Assembly (NCBI GenBank): GCA_937975765.1
Contig: CALJUR010000080.1
Coordinates: 1-64,000 of the forward strand
DNA length: 64,000 nt
Source: an uncultured Myxococcales bacterium
GTDB taxonomy: Bacteria; Myxococcota_A; UBA9042; DTJE01
Direction of reading: 5' to 3'
Within the stretch, counting starts at the first letter, position 1; each line of letters starts with the position of its first letter. Made by a program: the position numbers and the translations under genes. The notes below the pieces were generated by a model. It was not told the DNA's origin, searched no databases, and worked only from the letters and a program-made list of their open reading frames with translations. Shown piece by piece: positions 16,320 to 24,501 of this stretch.

Positions 16320-17969
16320 ATGAAGACCATCCGCATCCTCGTGGTCGCGGCCCTGCTGACGGTCTCGACGGCCGCCATGGCCCTGACCTACGACAACAAG
16401 GGCAACGTGACCTGGCGCTTCGTCAAGACGCCGTATTCCAGCACCCACGACAGCACCGGAATCCCGAAGTCCATCGACAAGCGGGTGACCGTGACCAACG
16501 ACTTCCTGACGCGGATCGCCGCGGCGCTGCCGGAACGACGCGACATCCGGACCACCAACCCGGACCTGATCACGGACGACTTCGGCGCCAACGTCCGCAT
16601 CAAGAAGGAAGCCGACATCTTCGTGACGTTCCTGCACGAAGGTGCGGGCTACAAGAACTCGCTGGGATACTTCACCTTCACGGACGATTCCGTCCCGACG
16701 AAGGTGTCCGACCTCAGCGAGACCATCATCTTCCCGAACTCCTCGTACTACAACGATGGCGGTTCCTCGAAGGGCCTCAAGTCGGGCGACACCCTGAAGA
16801 TCGGACACTTCGCGGCCGGCACGAACATCGGCTTCGCCATCGTCGCGAACGGCTTCGACAGCAAGACCGGCGTCGATACCGACGCTCCCGTCGTGTACTA
16901 CACGATCAAGGCGCTGAACCCGGAAACCAAGGCCGTGAACAAGGCCCACACCGTCCTTCTGAACGACAGCCTTTCCGGCATGGTGGTCCTGGGCCTGGAG
17001 GACCTGAACCGCGGCACCAGCGGCTGCGACCACGACTTCAACGACACCATCTTCACCGTGACCGCGGAGCCGGCCGACGCCATCGACGTCTCGGACCTGG
17101 CCCCGGTGCCCCAGGTCAGCGACGCGGACAACGACGGCGTGCTGGACCTGAACGACGACTACCCGGACGACGGGGCCCGGGCGTTCGACGTCTTCACCCC
17201 GTCGAAGAACAGCTTCAGCACCCTCGTCTTCGAGGATTCCTGGCCGCTGGAGGGCGACTACGACATGAACGACGTGGTCGTGCGCTACCAGTACCAGATG
17301 GTCCAGAACCGGAACGGCCTGGTGGTCGACCTGTTCGCGCGGTTCCGCCTGGCGGCCTGGGGCACCCTGAAGAACAACGGCCTGGCCCTGCAACTGCCCA
17401 GCGTCACCCCGTCGGAGGTCCAGTCGGCCACGCTGTCGATCGACGGCGGCGCCGCCCAGGTTGCCTATGCCGAGGCCGGCCAGGCGAAGCTGGTCTATCG
17501 CATCCTCGAGGACCAGGCGGCGGCGGCCGTCCCGGCATCGTGCGCGTTCTACAACGTCCAGGAAGGCTGCAGCGACGGCGACGGCCCCCTGTATACCTTG
17601 CACATCACCTTCAAGGCCCCGACGAGCCCGGTGCTGCTGGGCACCCCACCGTGGGACCCCTTCCTGTTCCGCACCTCCAATCGCGGCGTGGAGATCCACC
17701 TCCCCGACCACGCCCCGACGGCCCTCGCGGACATGAGCCTGTTCGGCACCGCGGACGACAACTCCGTCCCGGCCCAGGGGATCTGGTACAAGTCGGTCTG
17801 CAACCTGCCCTGGAGCCTGGACATCCCCGCGGAGTGGTCGTGGCCCAAGGAGGGTGTCGAGTTGCCCTCCGCGTACCCGGACTTCACGGACTGGGTGACC
17901 TCCGCCGGGACCACGTCGCTGGACTGGTACAAGACGAACATCGTCTCGGGCCTCCTCTGGACCCGCTGA
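16320..17969 (+). CDS. LruC-domain (DUF4114-containing) secreted surface protein
   Basis: The 549-residue product has a Sec signal peptide cleaved after about AAMA (residue 21) and no lipobox. A DUF4114-like domain spans about 100-260 with the typical end CDHDFNDTIFTV. A calcium-loop segment DADNDGVLDLNDDYPDD follows (about 262-280), then a LruC-type domain opening with FEDSWPLEGDYDMNDVVVRY. LruC-domain proteins are exported surface proteins found in Bacteroidetes, Gammaproteobacteria and Leptospira; their function is poorly known. The Asp-rich loops suggest calcium-dependent folding. It is coupled to the small lipoprotein upstream. Confidence 0.8.
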   Translation: MKTIRILVVAALLTVSTAAMALTYDNKGNVTWRFVKTPYSSTHDSTGIPKSIDKRVTVTNDFLTRIAAALPERRDIRTTNPDLITDDFGANVRIKKEADIFVTFLHEGAGYKNSLGYFTFTDDSVPTKVSDLSETIIFPNSSYYNDGGSSKGLKSGDTLKIGHFAAGTNIGFAIVANGFDSKTGVDTDAPVVYYTIKALNPETKAVNKAHTVLLNDSLSGMVVLGLEDLNRGTSGCDHDFNDTIFTVTAEPADAIDVSDLAPVPQVSDADNDGVLDLNDDYPDDGARAFDVFTPSKNSFSTLVFEDSWPLEGDYDMNDVVVRYQYQMVQNRNGLVVDLFARFRLAAWGTLKNNGLALQLPSVTPSEVQSATLSIDGGAAQVAYAEAGQAKLVYRILEDQAAAAVPASCAFYNVQEGCSDGDGPLYTLHITFKAPTSPVLLGTPPWDPFLFRTSNRGVEIHLPDHAPTALADMSLFGTADDNSVPAQGIWYKSVCNLPWSLDIPAEWSWPKEGVELPSAYPDFTDWVTSAGTTSLDWYKTNIVSGLLWTR

Positions 17970-18111
17970 ACCTCCCCCCACGCCTCTCCCGGATCCTCGA
18001 ACGGCTGCCATCGAATCCCCCGGATCGGGATCCCCTGACCCTCGCCCCGCGGGTGCATGCGCCCCACGCGAAACCCTCTGCCGCACCCGACCCGACAGCC
18101 CGGCAGAAAAC

Positions 18112-18139
18112 TTGACCCCCCGCCGGGCGGCGGGACAAT
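18112..18139 (+). promoter_or_regulatory. Candidate promoter for the lipoprotein at 18168
   Basis: TTGACC (18112-18117) is followed after 16 bases by GACAAT (18134-18139). A start near 18146 leaves a short leader with GGCAGGAGG before the ATG at 18168. Confidence 0.5.
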
Positions 18140-18167
18140 CCCATCCGTCCGGGCAGGAGGTTGGGAC

Positions 18168-19205
18168 ATGCCGTCGTGGCGCAGGTGGAGCGGGGTCCTG
18201 GCCGTCTCGTGGGCCGCCATGCGAGTGCTCTCCTGCGGGGGCGACGATGCCGACCCGAACGGAACGCCCGATCCCGACGAGGGTGCGACCTTCACGCTGA
18301 AGATCCCGGCGGCCCGCGGCGGCACCCTGGCGACGGACCAGGGTTGGGGCGTGCTGTACGTCGGTCCCGGGGCGCTGGCGGCCGACACCGAGATGTCCCT
18401 GACCCCGATGCCGGCCCGGGACGACTCGGTCACCAGCGTCTACGAGGTGGGTCCCGAGGCCGTGGCCTTCGACCCGCCGGCCATCCTGTCGATCTACTAC
18501 GACGGCAATCCCGGAACGGGTCGCGAGCCGGTGCTGTCCCGCATGCAGGCCGACGGATCCTGGAAGGCCCTCGACGGGTCCATCTCCGGTGATGGCCGCG
18601 TGACCGCCGGGGTCCCAGGGGCGGGCCTGTACGCAGGAGTCCTGCGGAAGGTCGTGCCACCCCCGGCGCTCGATTGCGCCGCGACCCGGGCCGGCTTCAC
18701 CCCCTGCGGCGGCAACCTCACAGGCACCTGGAGAATCCTCGGCGCCTGCACCCGGGACGGCCCCTTCCCGCTGGAGGCGCCGGTCTACTGCCCGTCACGC
18801 ACCGGCACCTGGGACCTGGAGCAGGCCGGGATCCTCAACGTATCCGCAGGCTACGAGTCGGTCCTGCTGGAACGCGACGTGCGGGTCGCCACCTTCCAGG
18901 CCCCCGCGGAATGCTTCCCGGAGGGCCGTTCCTGTGGTGCCGTCACCCAGGTGGACGACTGGTCCACGACCTGCCGCGCGTCCGGCGACGGCTGCTCCTG
19001 CATCGGCACCCACCTGAACACCCCCGGGCCCACCGACGCCATCCCGATCCGCATCGAGGGCGACGATCTGGTATTGCTGGACGGCCAGGGCGTCGAGACC
19101 GGGCGCCAGCCCTTCTGCGTTTCCGGCTCGACGGCCGTCGTGAAGACCTCGTGGACCCCCGCCGGAGGCGATCCGATCCCGGTGTTGTGGGTCGCCTATC
19201 GCTGA
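18168..19205 (+). CDS. Cys-rich secreted protein of unknown function
   Basis: The 345-residue product starts with a signal-peptide-like segment with Cys23 in a poor lipobox (RVLSC), then an Asp/Pro spacer. Residues about 40-165 look like a ZU5-like or related beta domain (a GGTLATDQGWGVLYVGPGAL opening is typical of surface proteins with that module). Residues 170-345 contain about 12 cysteines, probably disulphide-bonded, in an Ig-like or lipocalin-like segment beginning GNLTGTWRILGAC. No catalytic motif is visible. The ATG is supported by a GCAGGAGG site and its own promoter. It converges with the vWA gene downstream. Confidence 0.65.
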   Translation: MPSWRRWSGVLAVSWAAMRVLSCGGDDADPNGTPDPDEGATFTLKIPAARGGTLATDQGWGVLYVGPGALAADTEMSLTPMPARDDSVTSVYEVGPEAVAFDPPAILSIYYDGNPGTGREPVLSRMQADGSWKALDGSISGDGRVTAGVPGAGLYAGVLRKVVPPPALDCAATRAGFTPCGGNLTGTWRILGACTRDGPFPLEAPVYCPSRTGTWDLEQAGILNVSAGYESVLLERDVRVATFQAPAECFPEGRSCGAVTQVDDWSTTCRASGDGCSCIGTHLNTPGPTDAIPIRIEGDDLVLLDGQGVETGRQPFCVSGSTAVVKTSWTPAGGDPIPVLWVAYR

Positions 19206-19260
19206 CACGGCCCGGCCGGGAAGCCGCGCCCGGCGATTCCCCGGGGATGCCTGTAGAAGG

Positions 19261-19294
19261 GGGAACCCCCTGCCGATCACCGGCGAGGGTTCCC
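19261..19294. terminator. Bidirectional hairpin between convergent genes
   Basis: GGGAACCC (19261-19268) and GGGTTCCC (19287-19294) form a perfect 8-bp stem. Inside it GCCG (19272-19275) and CGGC (19281-19284) form a second stem around ATCAC. It lies between two convergent genes. There is no T-tract on either strand, so it may end transcripts weakly or protect their 3' ends. Confidence 0.45.
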
Positions 19295-19359
19295 AGCGGA
19301 ACAGGTACGGGGGTTTGGGGGGAAGGTTCGGCAACGAACGGGGGCCGCGGCCCGCAGCC

Positions 19360-21336
19360 TCAGTCGTACACGCACTGGCCCTTGAAGCAGGTCATGCCGT
19401 TCGCGCACAGGCCCTTGCCGTTGTCGACCTGGCCGTCGCAGTTGTCGTCCAGGCCGTTGCAGATCTCCGACCCGCCGCTCATTGGCTCGCCCTCGAGCTT
19501 GCACTCCGTCTCCAGGCCGTCCGCGGTGCACGCCAGCACGCCGACCCGCGCGCAGGCGAACTGGCCTTCCACGCAGGGCTCGCCGACCAGGAAGCCCTCG
19601 TCCACCAGCCCGTCGCAGTTGTCGTCCAGGCCGTTGCACAGTTCGATGTTGGGCTTGTCGATGACGCAGTCGCCGAACGACCCGAAGGTGCAGAGCCGGT
19701 GGCCGGTGCCGCACGTGGTGGCGCAGGTCTCGGTGACGCCCTCGTCCACCATCCCGTCGCAGTCATTGTCGATCCCGTCGCACTGCTCGGCGGCGATCTC
19801 GACGTTCGGGGTCTCGCAGACAGCGCCCAGCGTGGTGCCGTCGCAGACCATCCGGCCGGTGACCTGGCACGCAGCCCCGACGGTCTTCACGCACGAGTCG
19901 CCGATCGCGAAGTTCTCGTCCGTCTGGCCATCGCAGTCGTTGTCGATCCCGTCGCAGTCGCTGCAGTCGTGCAGCGCGTACACGCCGTTCAGGTCGAAGC
20001 CGTCGCTGGTGGCCTCGGCGCCGGCCCGCGGGGTCGCGTTGACGATGCGGATCCGGTTGACCTCGCGCATCAGGCCCAGGTCGAAATCGTTGGCCACGTT
20101 CGGGCGAGCCTCGATCGGCAGGTTGCTGGCCTGGCCCAGCTTGACCCACATCTGGTTGACCATGTCGTAGGCGTACACGTCGGCGAACTCGTCGCTGCCC
20201 GCGAACGTCTTCTCGAAGATGCGCAGGTCGGCACCGTCGCCGTTCTTCAGCGGGCAGTCGAACTCGACCTCGATGTACCCGTCGAAGCCCAGCGCGAAGG
20301 ACCCGCCCAGCACCGGGCTGGAGTCGAAGTCCTTGCCTTCGTCGGGATTCGACAACAAGGCATCGACCGCCCCGCCGGAATTCTGGGGCCCCTGGAAGTA
20401 GCTGGTCACGCGCGCGGCGGGATACGGGGCCGTCCGCCCTCCCTCGTCCCGGCCGGGGAAGATGTCCGCGCTGTTGTCGTTGCAATCTCCCATGCAGTCC
20501 GCGTAGCCGTCGCCATCCCGATCGAAGCCCTCGTCGATGAGGCCGTCACAGTCGTTGTCGATCCCGTCGCAGATCTCGGCGTCGGGTCCGTACGCCAAGG
20601 CTTCCTCGATCATCTCGATGCCGGTGTCGGGCTTCAGGTAGCGAACGAAGTTCTTGATCGTGTTCGTGTACCCATGGCTGGCCGCCGTCTCCAGCATCTG
20701 CCGATCCGTCGCGTTCTCGTAGGAGACGATGAAGGTGTTGACGTCGATGGTGCGCAGCGCGTCCACGCCGGCCAGGATTTCGCCGCCGCACGTGTCGCCC
20801 CCGGCGGTGAACAGCACGACCGACCGCGACTTGCCGTCCGCGGGACGGGCCGCGTAGAAATCCCGCGCCTTCAGCAGGGCCGCGGCCACGGCCGCCTTGC
20901 CACCGATTTCCACGCCTTCCAGGCGGGAAACGATCCATCCGTAGGGCTTGCCGGGCTCGACGACCACGTCACCCACGTCGCAGGATGCCTGGCAGATCTC
21001 CTGGTTCCCGCCGTCCTTCTTGTCCACCCACGGGAACGTCAGCAGGCCGAAGTCCACCGCCTTCTTCGCGTGCGGGATGGTCCGCTTCAGGGCGTCCACC
21101 AGCAACTGCTCGCGGGTCAGGTACTTGCTGCCCTGCTTGTAGCCCGAGAGTTCGCCCATGCGGGAGGAGGTGTCGACCAGCAGCAGGACCTCGGTCCCGA
21201 TGCCGCCGCAGGCCGCCGACTGGTAGGAGCCCTGGGGCGCCAGCGTCGTGGGATCGCTGCCGTTCTCGGGGGTGCAGGCCGCCAGGGCCGCCATGCCCAT
21301 CATCGCCGCAACCAGGCCGAATCGCATCGTCTTCAT
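19360..21336 (-). CDS. vWA-domain lipoprotein with MopE-type CDGxDNDCDG repeats
   Basis: The 658-residue product has a lipobox (MAALAAC, Cys21). A von Willebrand A domain follows (about 45-230) with VLLLVDTSSRM as the metal-ion site; the fifth position is Arg rather than Ser, so metal binding may be altered. A first CDGIDNDCDG repeat is followed by an EF-hand-like DRDGDGYADC segment, a beta-sandwich (about 310-450) and four more CDG/CNG repeats ending at the C-terminus. These short Cys/Asp repeats occur in surface proteins of myxobacteria and methanotrophs (MopE) and may bind calcium or copper. Probably an adhesion or surface-structure protein. Start chosen at the Met before KTMRFG, behind a GGGAGGT site. 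Confidence 0.85.
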   Translation of the reverse strand: MKTMRFGLVAAMMGMAALAACTPENGSDPTTLAPQGSYQSAACGGIGTEVLLLVDTSSRMGELSGYKQGSKYLTREQLLVDALKRTIPHAKKAVDFGLLTFPWVDKKDGGNQEICQASCDVGDVVVEPGKPYGWIVSRLEGVEIGGKAAVAAALLKARDFYAARPADGKSRSVVLFTAGGDTCGGEILAGVDALRTIDVNTFIVSYENATDRQMLETAASHGYTNTIKNFVRYLKPDTGIEMIEEALAYGPDAEICDGIDNDCDGLIDEGFDRDGDGYADCMGDCNDNSADIFPGRDEGGRTAPYPAARVTSYFQGPQNSGGAVDALLSNPDEGKDFDSSPVLGGSFALGFDGYIEVEFDCPLKNGDGADLRIFEKTFAGSDEFADVYAYDMVNQMWVKLGQASNLPIEARPNVANDFDLGLMREVNRIRIVNATPRAGAEATSDGFDLNGVYALHDCSDCDGIDNDCDGQTDENFAIGDSCVKTVGAACQVTGRMVCDGTTLGAVCETPNVEIAAEQCDGIDNDCDGMVDEGVTETCATTCGTGHRLCTFGSFGDCVIDKPNIELCNGLDDNCDGLVDEGFLVGEPCVEGQFACARVGVLACTADGLETECKLEGEPMSGGSEICNGLDDNCDGQVDNGKGLCANGMTCFKGQCVYD

Positions 21337-21461
21337 GGTGACCTCCCGCCCCCAAGGAGCATGGTTCGGCCCAGTGTTCGGCATCCGGGAAGGAAATCTT
21401 TAGGGGAGGGGGAAGAAACGGCGCGGGGGATTCGTAACCCCTTTTCGCCGCGGGGATCGCG

Positions 21462-22121
21462 TCAGGAGATGGGACCGCGGCGGATCGGGATCTCGGGGCC
21501 CTGGACCACCTTGATCTTGTCCAGGTCATCGATGCCGGAACGCTTCGCCATCTCGGCGGCCCATTCCATCAGTTCGGCGTCGGTGGCGTTCGGCGGGGGA
21601 CGGTGCAGCTTCTCCTGCGCGGGCTTGTCCTCGGGGACGCACTCGGCGGCGCGGCCCTTCTTCCGGGCCTTCGCGACGGCCGACGCCTCCAGGCGAAGCA
21701 GCGCGGAATCGAACCGCCGAAGCTGGTGGGCCAGCATCATGACGACGCGTTCCACCAGCAGCCGCCCGAAGGGATCGGTCCCTTCGCACGCCTGCAGGAA
21801 CAGGTCGCGGTCCAGTTCCAGCAGCCAGGTCTCGTCCATCGCGATGCTGGTCATGTCGGGCGGGTGGCCCGTGAACAGCCCGGCCAGGCAGATGGCGCCG
21901 CCGGCGGGAACGACCAGCACCTGCCGGCCACCGGCGGACAGGATCTCGATGCTCCCCTTGATGACGAACCAGGCCGCCCGGAGGGGGTCCCCGGAATGGT
22001 ACAGCGTCTGGCCGGCCATCAGCCGGCGCCGCGTCAGCCGCTGCGCGATGGCCAGGATCGCGTCGTCCGGGACGCCCGTGAACAGCGGGAGCGTCCGGAA
22101 GTAGGGCAGAAAATCCGACAT
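21462..22121 (-). CDS. Cyclic-nucleotide-binding-domain protein
   Basis: The 219-residue product is a cNMP-binding beta-roll (about 10-125) starting FRTLPLFTGVPDDAILAIAQ. A charged helix (about 125-165) and a Lys/Pro-rich tail follow. It lacks a helix-turn-helix, so it is not a CRP-type DNA binder, and it has no kinase or channel domain. The phosphate-binding cassette is only loosely conserved (GGAICLAGLFTG), so nucleotide binding is uncertain. The start codon is one base after the stop of the second cNMP protein (TGAAATG), showing translational coupling. A heteromeric sensor pair is plausible. Confidence 0.75.
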   Translation of the reverse strand: MSDFLPYFRTLPLFTGVPDDAILAIAQRLTRRRLMAGQTLYHSGDPLRAAWFVIKGSIEILSAGGRQVLVVPAGGAICLAGLFTGHPPDMTSIAMDETWLLELDRDLFLQACEGTDPFGRLLVERVVMMLAHQLRRFDSALLRLEASAVAKARKKGRAAECVPEDKPAQEKLHRPPPNATDAELMEWAAEMAKRSGIDDLDKIKVVQGPEIPIRRGPIS

Positions 22122-22122
22122 T

Positions 22123-22647
22123 TCAGTGCTTTCCCATCAGGCGGTCCAGCAGTTTCCAGGACATGACCCCGGCGAAACGCGAGGACCGGGTGTCGTCGCC
22201 GTCCGCCGACTCGTTGACCTGGGCGACGATGCGCTCCAGGCGCTCGGCCATCGAGCGCCCGAGGTTGATCATCAGCTTGGTGGCCGCGGTCGGAGACTCG
22301 TGGCGCAGCCGGTCCAGCCCGTCGGCATCCAGGACCCAGCACGCCGTGGTTCCCCGGGCGCTGCCGACGGCATTCCGGGGCTGGCCATCGAACATCGCGG
22401 CCTCGCCGAAGGAGGTGCCCGGGTGCAGCGTGGCCACGACCACCGATCGCCCGTCCGGCTGGCGCACGGTCACGTCCACCCCGCCGGAACCGACGATGAA
22501 GAACGCGCGGGCCCGCATCTTGCCGGAGAAGACCGCCTCGCCCGGCTGGAACACCTCGCGGTGGCCGGCCCGGGCCAGCGCGCCCAGTTCCTCCTCGGTC
22601 ATGCCTGCGAAGACCTGCGCGTCGCGCAGGTCGAACTCCCGTGCCAT
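22123..22647 (-). CDS. Cyclic-nucleotide-binding-domain protein
   Basis: The 174-residue product is a single cNMP-binding domain: FDLRDAQVFAGMTEEELGALA, then GTSFGEAAMFDGQPRNAVGSA, which matches the phosphate-binding cassette (FGE-A---R-A) better than its partner protein does. A short C-terminal helix follows. No output domain is present. Its gene is first of a two-gene unit with the protein at 21462-22121 and sits behind a strong promoter at 22674-22701. The partner of this pair is unknown. Confidence 0.8.
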   Translation of the reverse strand: MAREFDLRDAQVFAGMTEEELGALARAGHREVFQPGEAVFSGKMRARAFFIVGSGGVDVTVRQPDGRSVVVATLHPGTSFGEAAMFDGQPRNAVGSARGTTACWVLDADGLDRLRHESPTAATKLMINLGRSMAERLERIVAQVNESADGDDTRSSRFAGVMSWKLLDRLMGKH

Positions 22648-22673
22648 CCCTGGTCCCCGACGATGTGGGGTGC

Positions 22674-22701
22674 ATTTTACGAAACGCGCGCGCGCGATCA
22701 A
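22674..22701 (-). promoter_or_regulatory. Promoter of the cNMP-binding pair, with alternating CG spacer
   Basis: On the minus strand TTGATC (22701-22696) and TAAAAT (22679-22674) are separated by 16 bases, the first 11 of which alternate G and C. This is close to the sigma-70 consensus and lies 27 bases before the ATG at 22647. The alternating purine-pyrimidine spacer is unusual and recurs at the porin promoter near 30.2 kb. Confidence 0.6.
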
Positions 22702-22733
22702 TAGGCTGACGGAAAAAAGGGGGACGGTCCGCG

Positions 22734-24395
22734 TCAGGACGGCGTCCCGGGGGTTCCGGACAACGCCTGGGACACGATCGCCCGGGCCTCGTCCAGGATC
22801 GCCTGCAGGTGGTCGGGACCGCAAAACGACTCGGCGTAGACCTTGTAGATGTCCTCGGTGCCGGAGGGGCGGGCCGCGAACCAGCCCTGCGCGGTCGCGA
22901 CCTTCAGGCCGCCCAGCGGGGCGTCGTTGCCGGGGGCGCGCGTCAGCCGCGCGGTGATCGGGTCGCCTGCCAGCGTGGTCGCCGCGACCGCCTCGGGGGA
23001 CAGCCGCGAAAGGATGGCGCGCTGCCGGGCGTCGGCGGCGGCGTCGATGCGGGCATACACGGGCGTGCCGAACCGCGACTGCAGGTCCCGGTAGCGGGCC
23101 GCCGGGTCGCTGCCGGTGACGGCCAGGATCTCGGCCGCCAGCAGCGCCAGCAGGATCCCGTCCTTGTCGGTGGTCCAGGCGGTGCCGTCCTTGCGCAGGA
23201 ACGAGGCCCCGGCGCTCTCCTCGCCGCCGAAGCCGAACGAGCCGTCGGAAAGGCCGGGCACGAACCACTTGAATCCCACGGGGACCTCGCACAGGCGACG
23301 GCCCAGCGCGGCGGCGACCCGGTCGATCATCGAGGACGAGACCAGGGTCTTGCCGACGGCGGCGTCGGGCCGCCAGCCGGTGCGGTGGGTGAACAGGTAT
23401 TCGACGGCCACCGCGAGGTAGTGGTTGGGGTTCATCAGGCCGCCTTCGGGCGTGACGATGCCGTGGCGATCCGAGTCCGGGTCGCACCCGACCGCGACGT
23501 CGTACCGGTCCTTCAGGCCGATCAGGCCGGCCATCGCGTGGGGCGACGAGCAGTCCATGCGGATCTTCCCGTCGTGGTCCAGCGTCATGAAGCCGAAGGT
23601 CGGGTCGTGGCGCGGGTTCACGACCTCCAGGCGCAGGCTGTAGCGTTCCGCGATGCGGTCCCAGTACGCCAGCGAGGCGCCGCCCAGCGGATCGACCCCG
23701 ATCCGGACGCCGGCCACGGCCACGGCACCCAGGTCCAGCACGTGCCACAGGTCGTCGATGTAGGGCTGCGCCAGGTCCGCCATCGACGTCGTGGACGCGT
23801 CCAGCGCCTCCCGGAACCCGCGCCGCCGCACGTCCTTCAGGCCGTTTTCCAGGTGCTCGTTGGCCCGGTGCTGGATCCAGCCCGAGACCGGCGTATCCGC
23901 GGGCCCTCCGTGCGGCGGGTTGTACTTGACGCCGCCGTCCGCCGGGGGATTGTGCGACGGGGTGATCAGCATGCCGTCGGCCAGGCGCCCGGCCCGGCCG
24001 CGGTTGTGCACGAGGATCGCCCGCGAGACCACCGGCGTCGGCACGGGGGCCAGGCCCTCCGGCAGCACGACCTGGACGCCGTTCGCCGCCAGGATCTCCA
24101 CGGTCGATTCCAGCGCGGGGCGCGACAGCGCGTGCGTATCCGGCCCCAGGAACAGCGGGCCGTCGATGCCGTTCGCCGCCCGGTAGTCGCAGACGGCCTG
24201 CGCGATGGCCAGGATGTGGGGCTGGTTGAAGGAGCCTTTCAGCGACGAGCCCCGGTGGCCGGACGTGCCGAACGAGACGCGCTGGGCGGGGTCCGACGGG
24301 TCGGGAGCACGGTCGTAGTAGGCGGCGACGAGCGCCTCGACGTCCACCAGCGCCTCCCGCGGAGCGGGCCGGCCGGCGAGGGGATGCAGGGCCAC
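22734..24395 (-). CDS. pgm: Phosphoglucomutase (alpha-D-glucose specific)
   Basis: The 553-residue enzyme interconverts glucose-1-phosphate and glucose-6-phosphate in the cytoplasm, feeding nucleotide-sugar synthesis such as the rml genes at 50-62 kb. Visible motifs are the phosphoserine loop TPSHNP (Ser147), the magnesium loop DPDSDR (305-310), the sugar-specificity loop GGEESAG (about 383) and the phosphate-binding RPSGTED near the C-terminus. Length matches the E. coli Pgm type. The GTG start (VALHPLAGR) was chosen because CCAGGAGG lies six bases upstream and the protein begins exactly where the family does. It stands alone. Confidence 0.92.
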   Translation of the reverse strand: MALHPLAGRPAPREALVDVEALVAAYYDRAPDPSDPAQRVSFGTSGHRGSSLKGSFNQPHILAIAQAVCDYRAANGIDGPLFLGPDTHALSRPALESTVEILAANGVQVVLPEGLAPVPTPVVSRAILVHNRGRAGRLADGMLITPSHNPPADGGVKYNPPHGGPADTPVSGWIQHRANEHLENGLKDVRRRGFREALDASTTSMADLAQPYIDDLWHVLDLGAVAVAGVRIGVDPLGGASLAYWDRIAERYSLRLEVVNPRHDPTFGFMTLDHDGKIRMDCSSPHAMAGLIGLKDRYDVAVGCDPDSDRHGIVTPEGGLMNPNHYLAVAVEYLFTHRTGWRPDAAVGKTLVSSSMIDRVAAALGRRLCEVPVGFKWFVPGLSDGSFGFGGEESAGASFLRKDGTAWTTDKDGILLALLAAEILAVTGSDPAARYRDLQSRFGTPVYARIDAAADARQRAILSRLSPEAVAATTLAGDPITARLTRAPGNDAPLGGLKVATAQGWFAARPSGTEDIYKVYAESFCGPDHLQAILDEARAIVSQALSGTPGTPS

Positions 24396-24501
24396 GGGAA
24401 CCTCCTGGATGCGATCGGGGCAAGGATGCTTCGGGACGGGGAATCGTGCAACGGGAAGACGAGGGAATCGCGGGTGGGCGGGCCGGATCCGGGCCGGAAC
24501 G

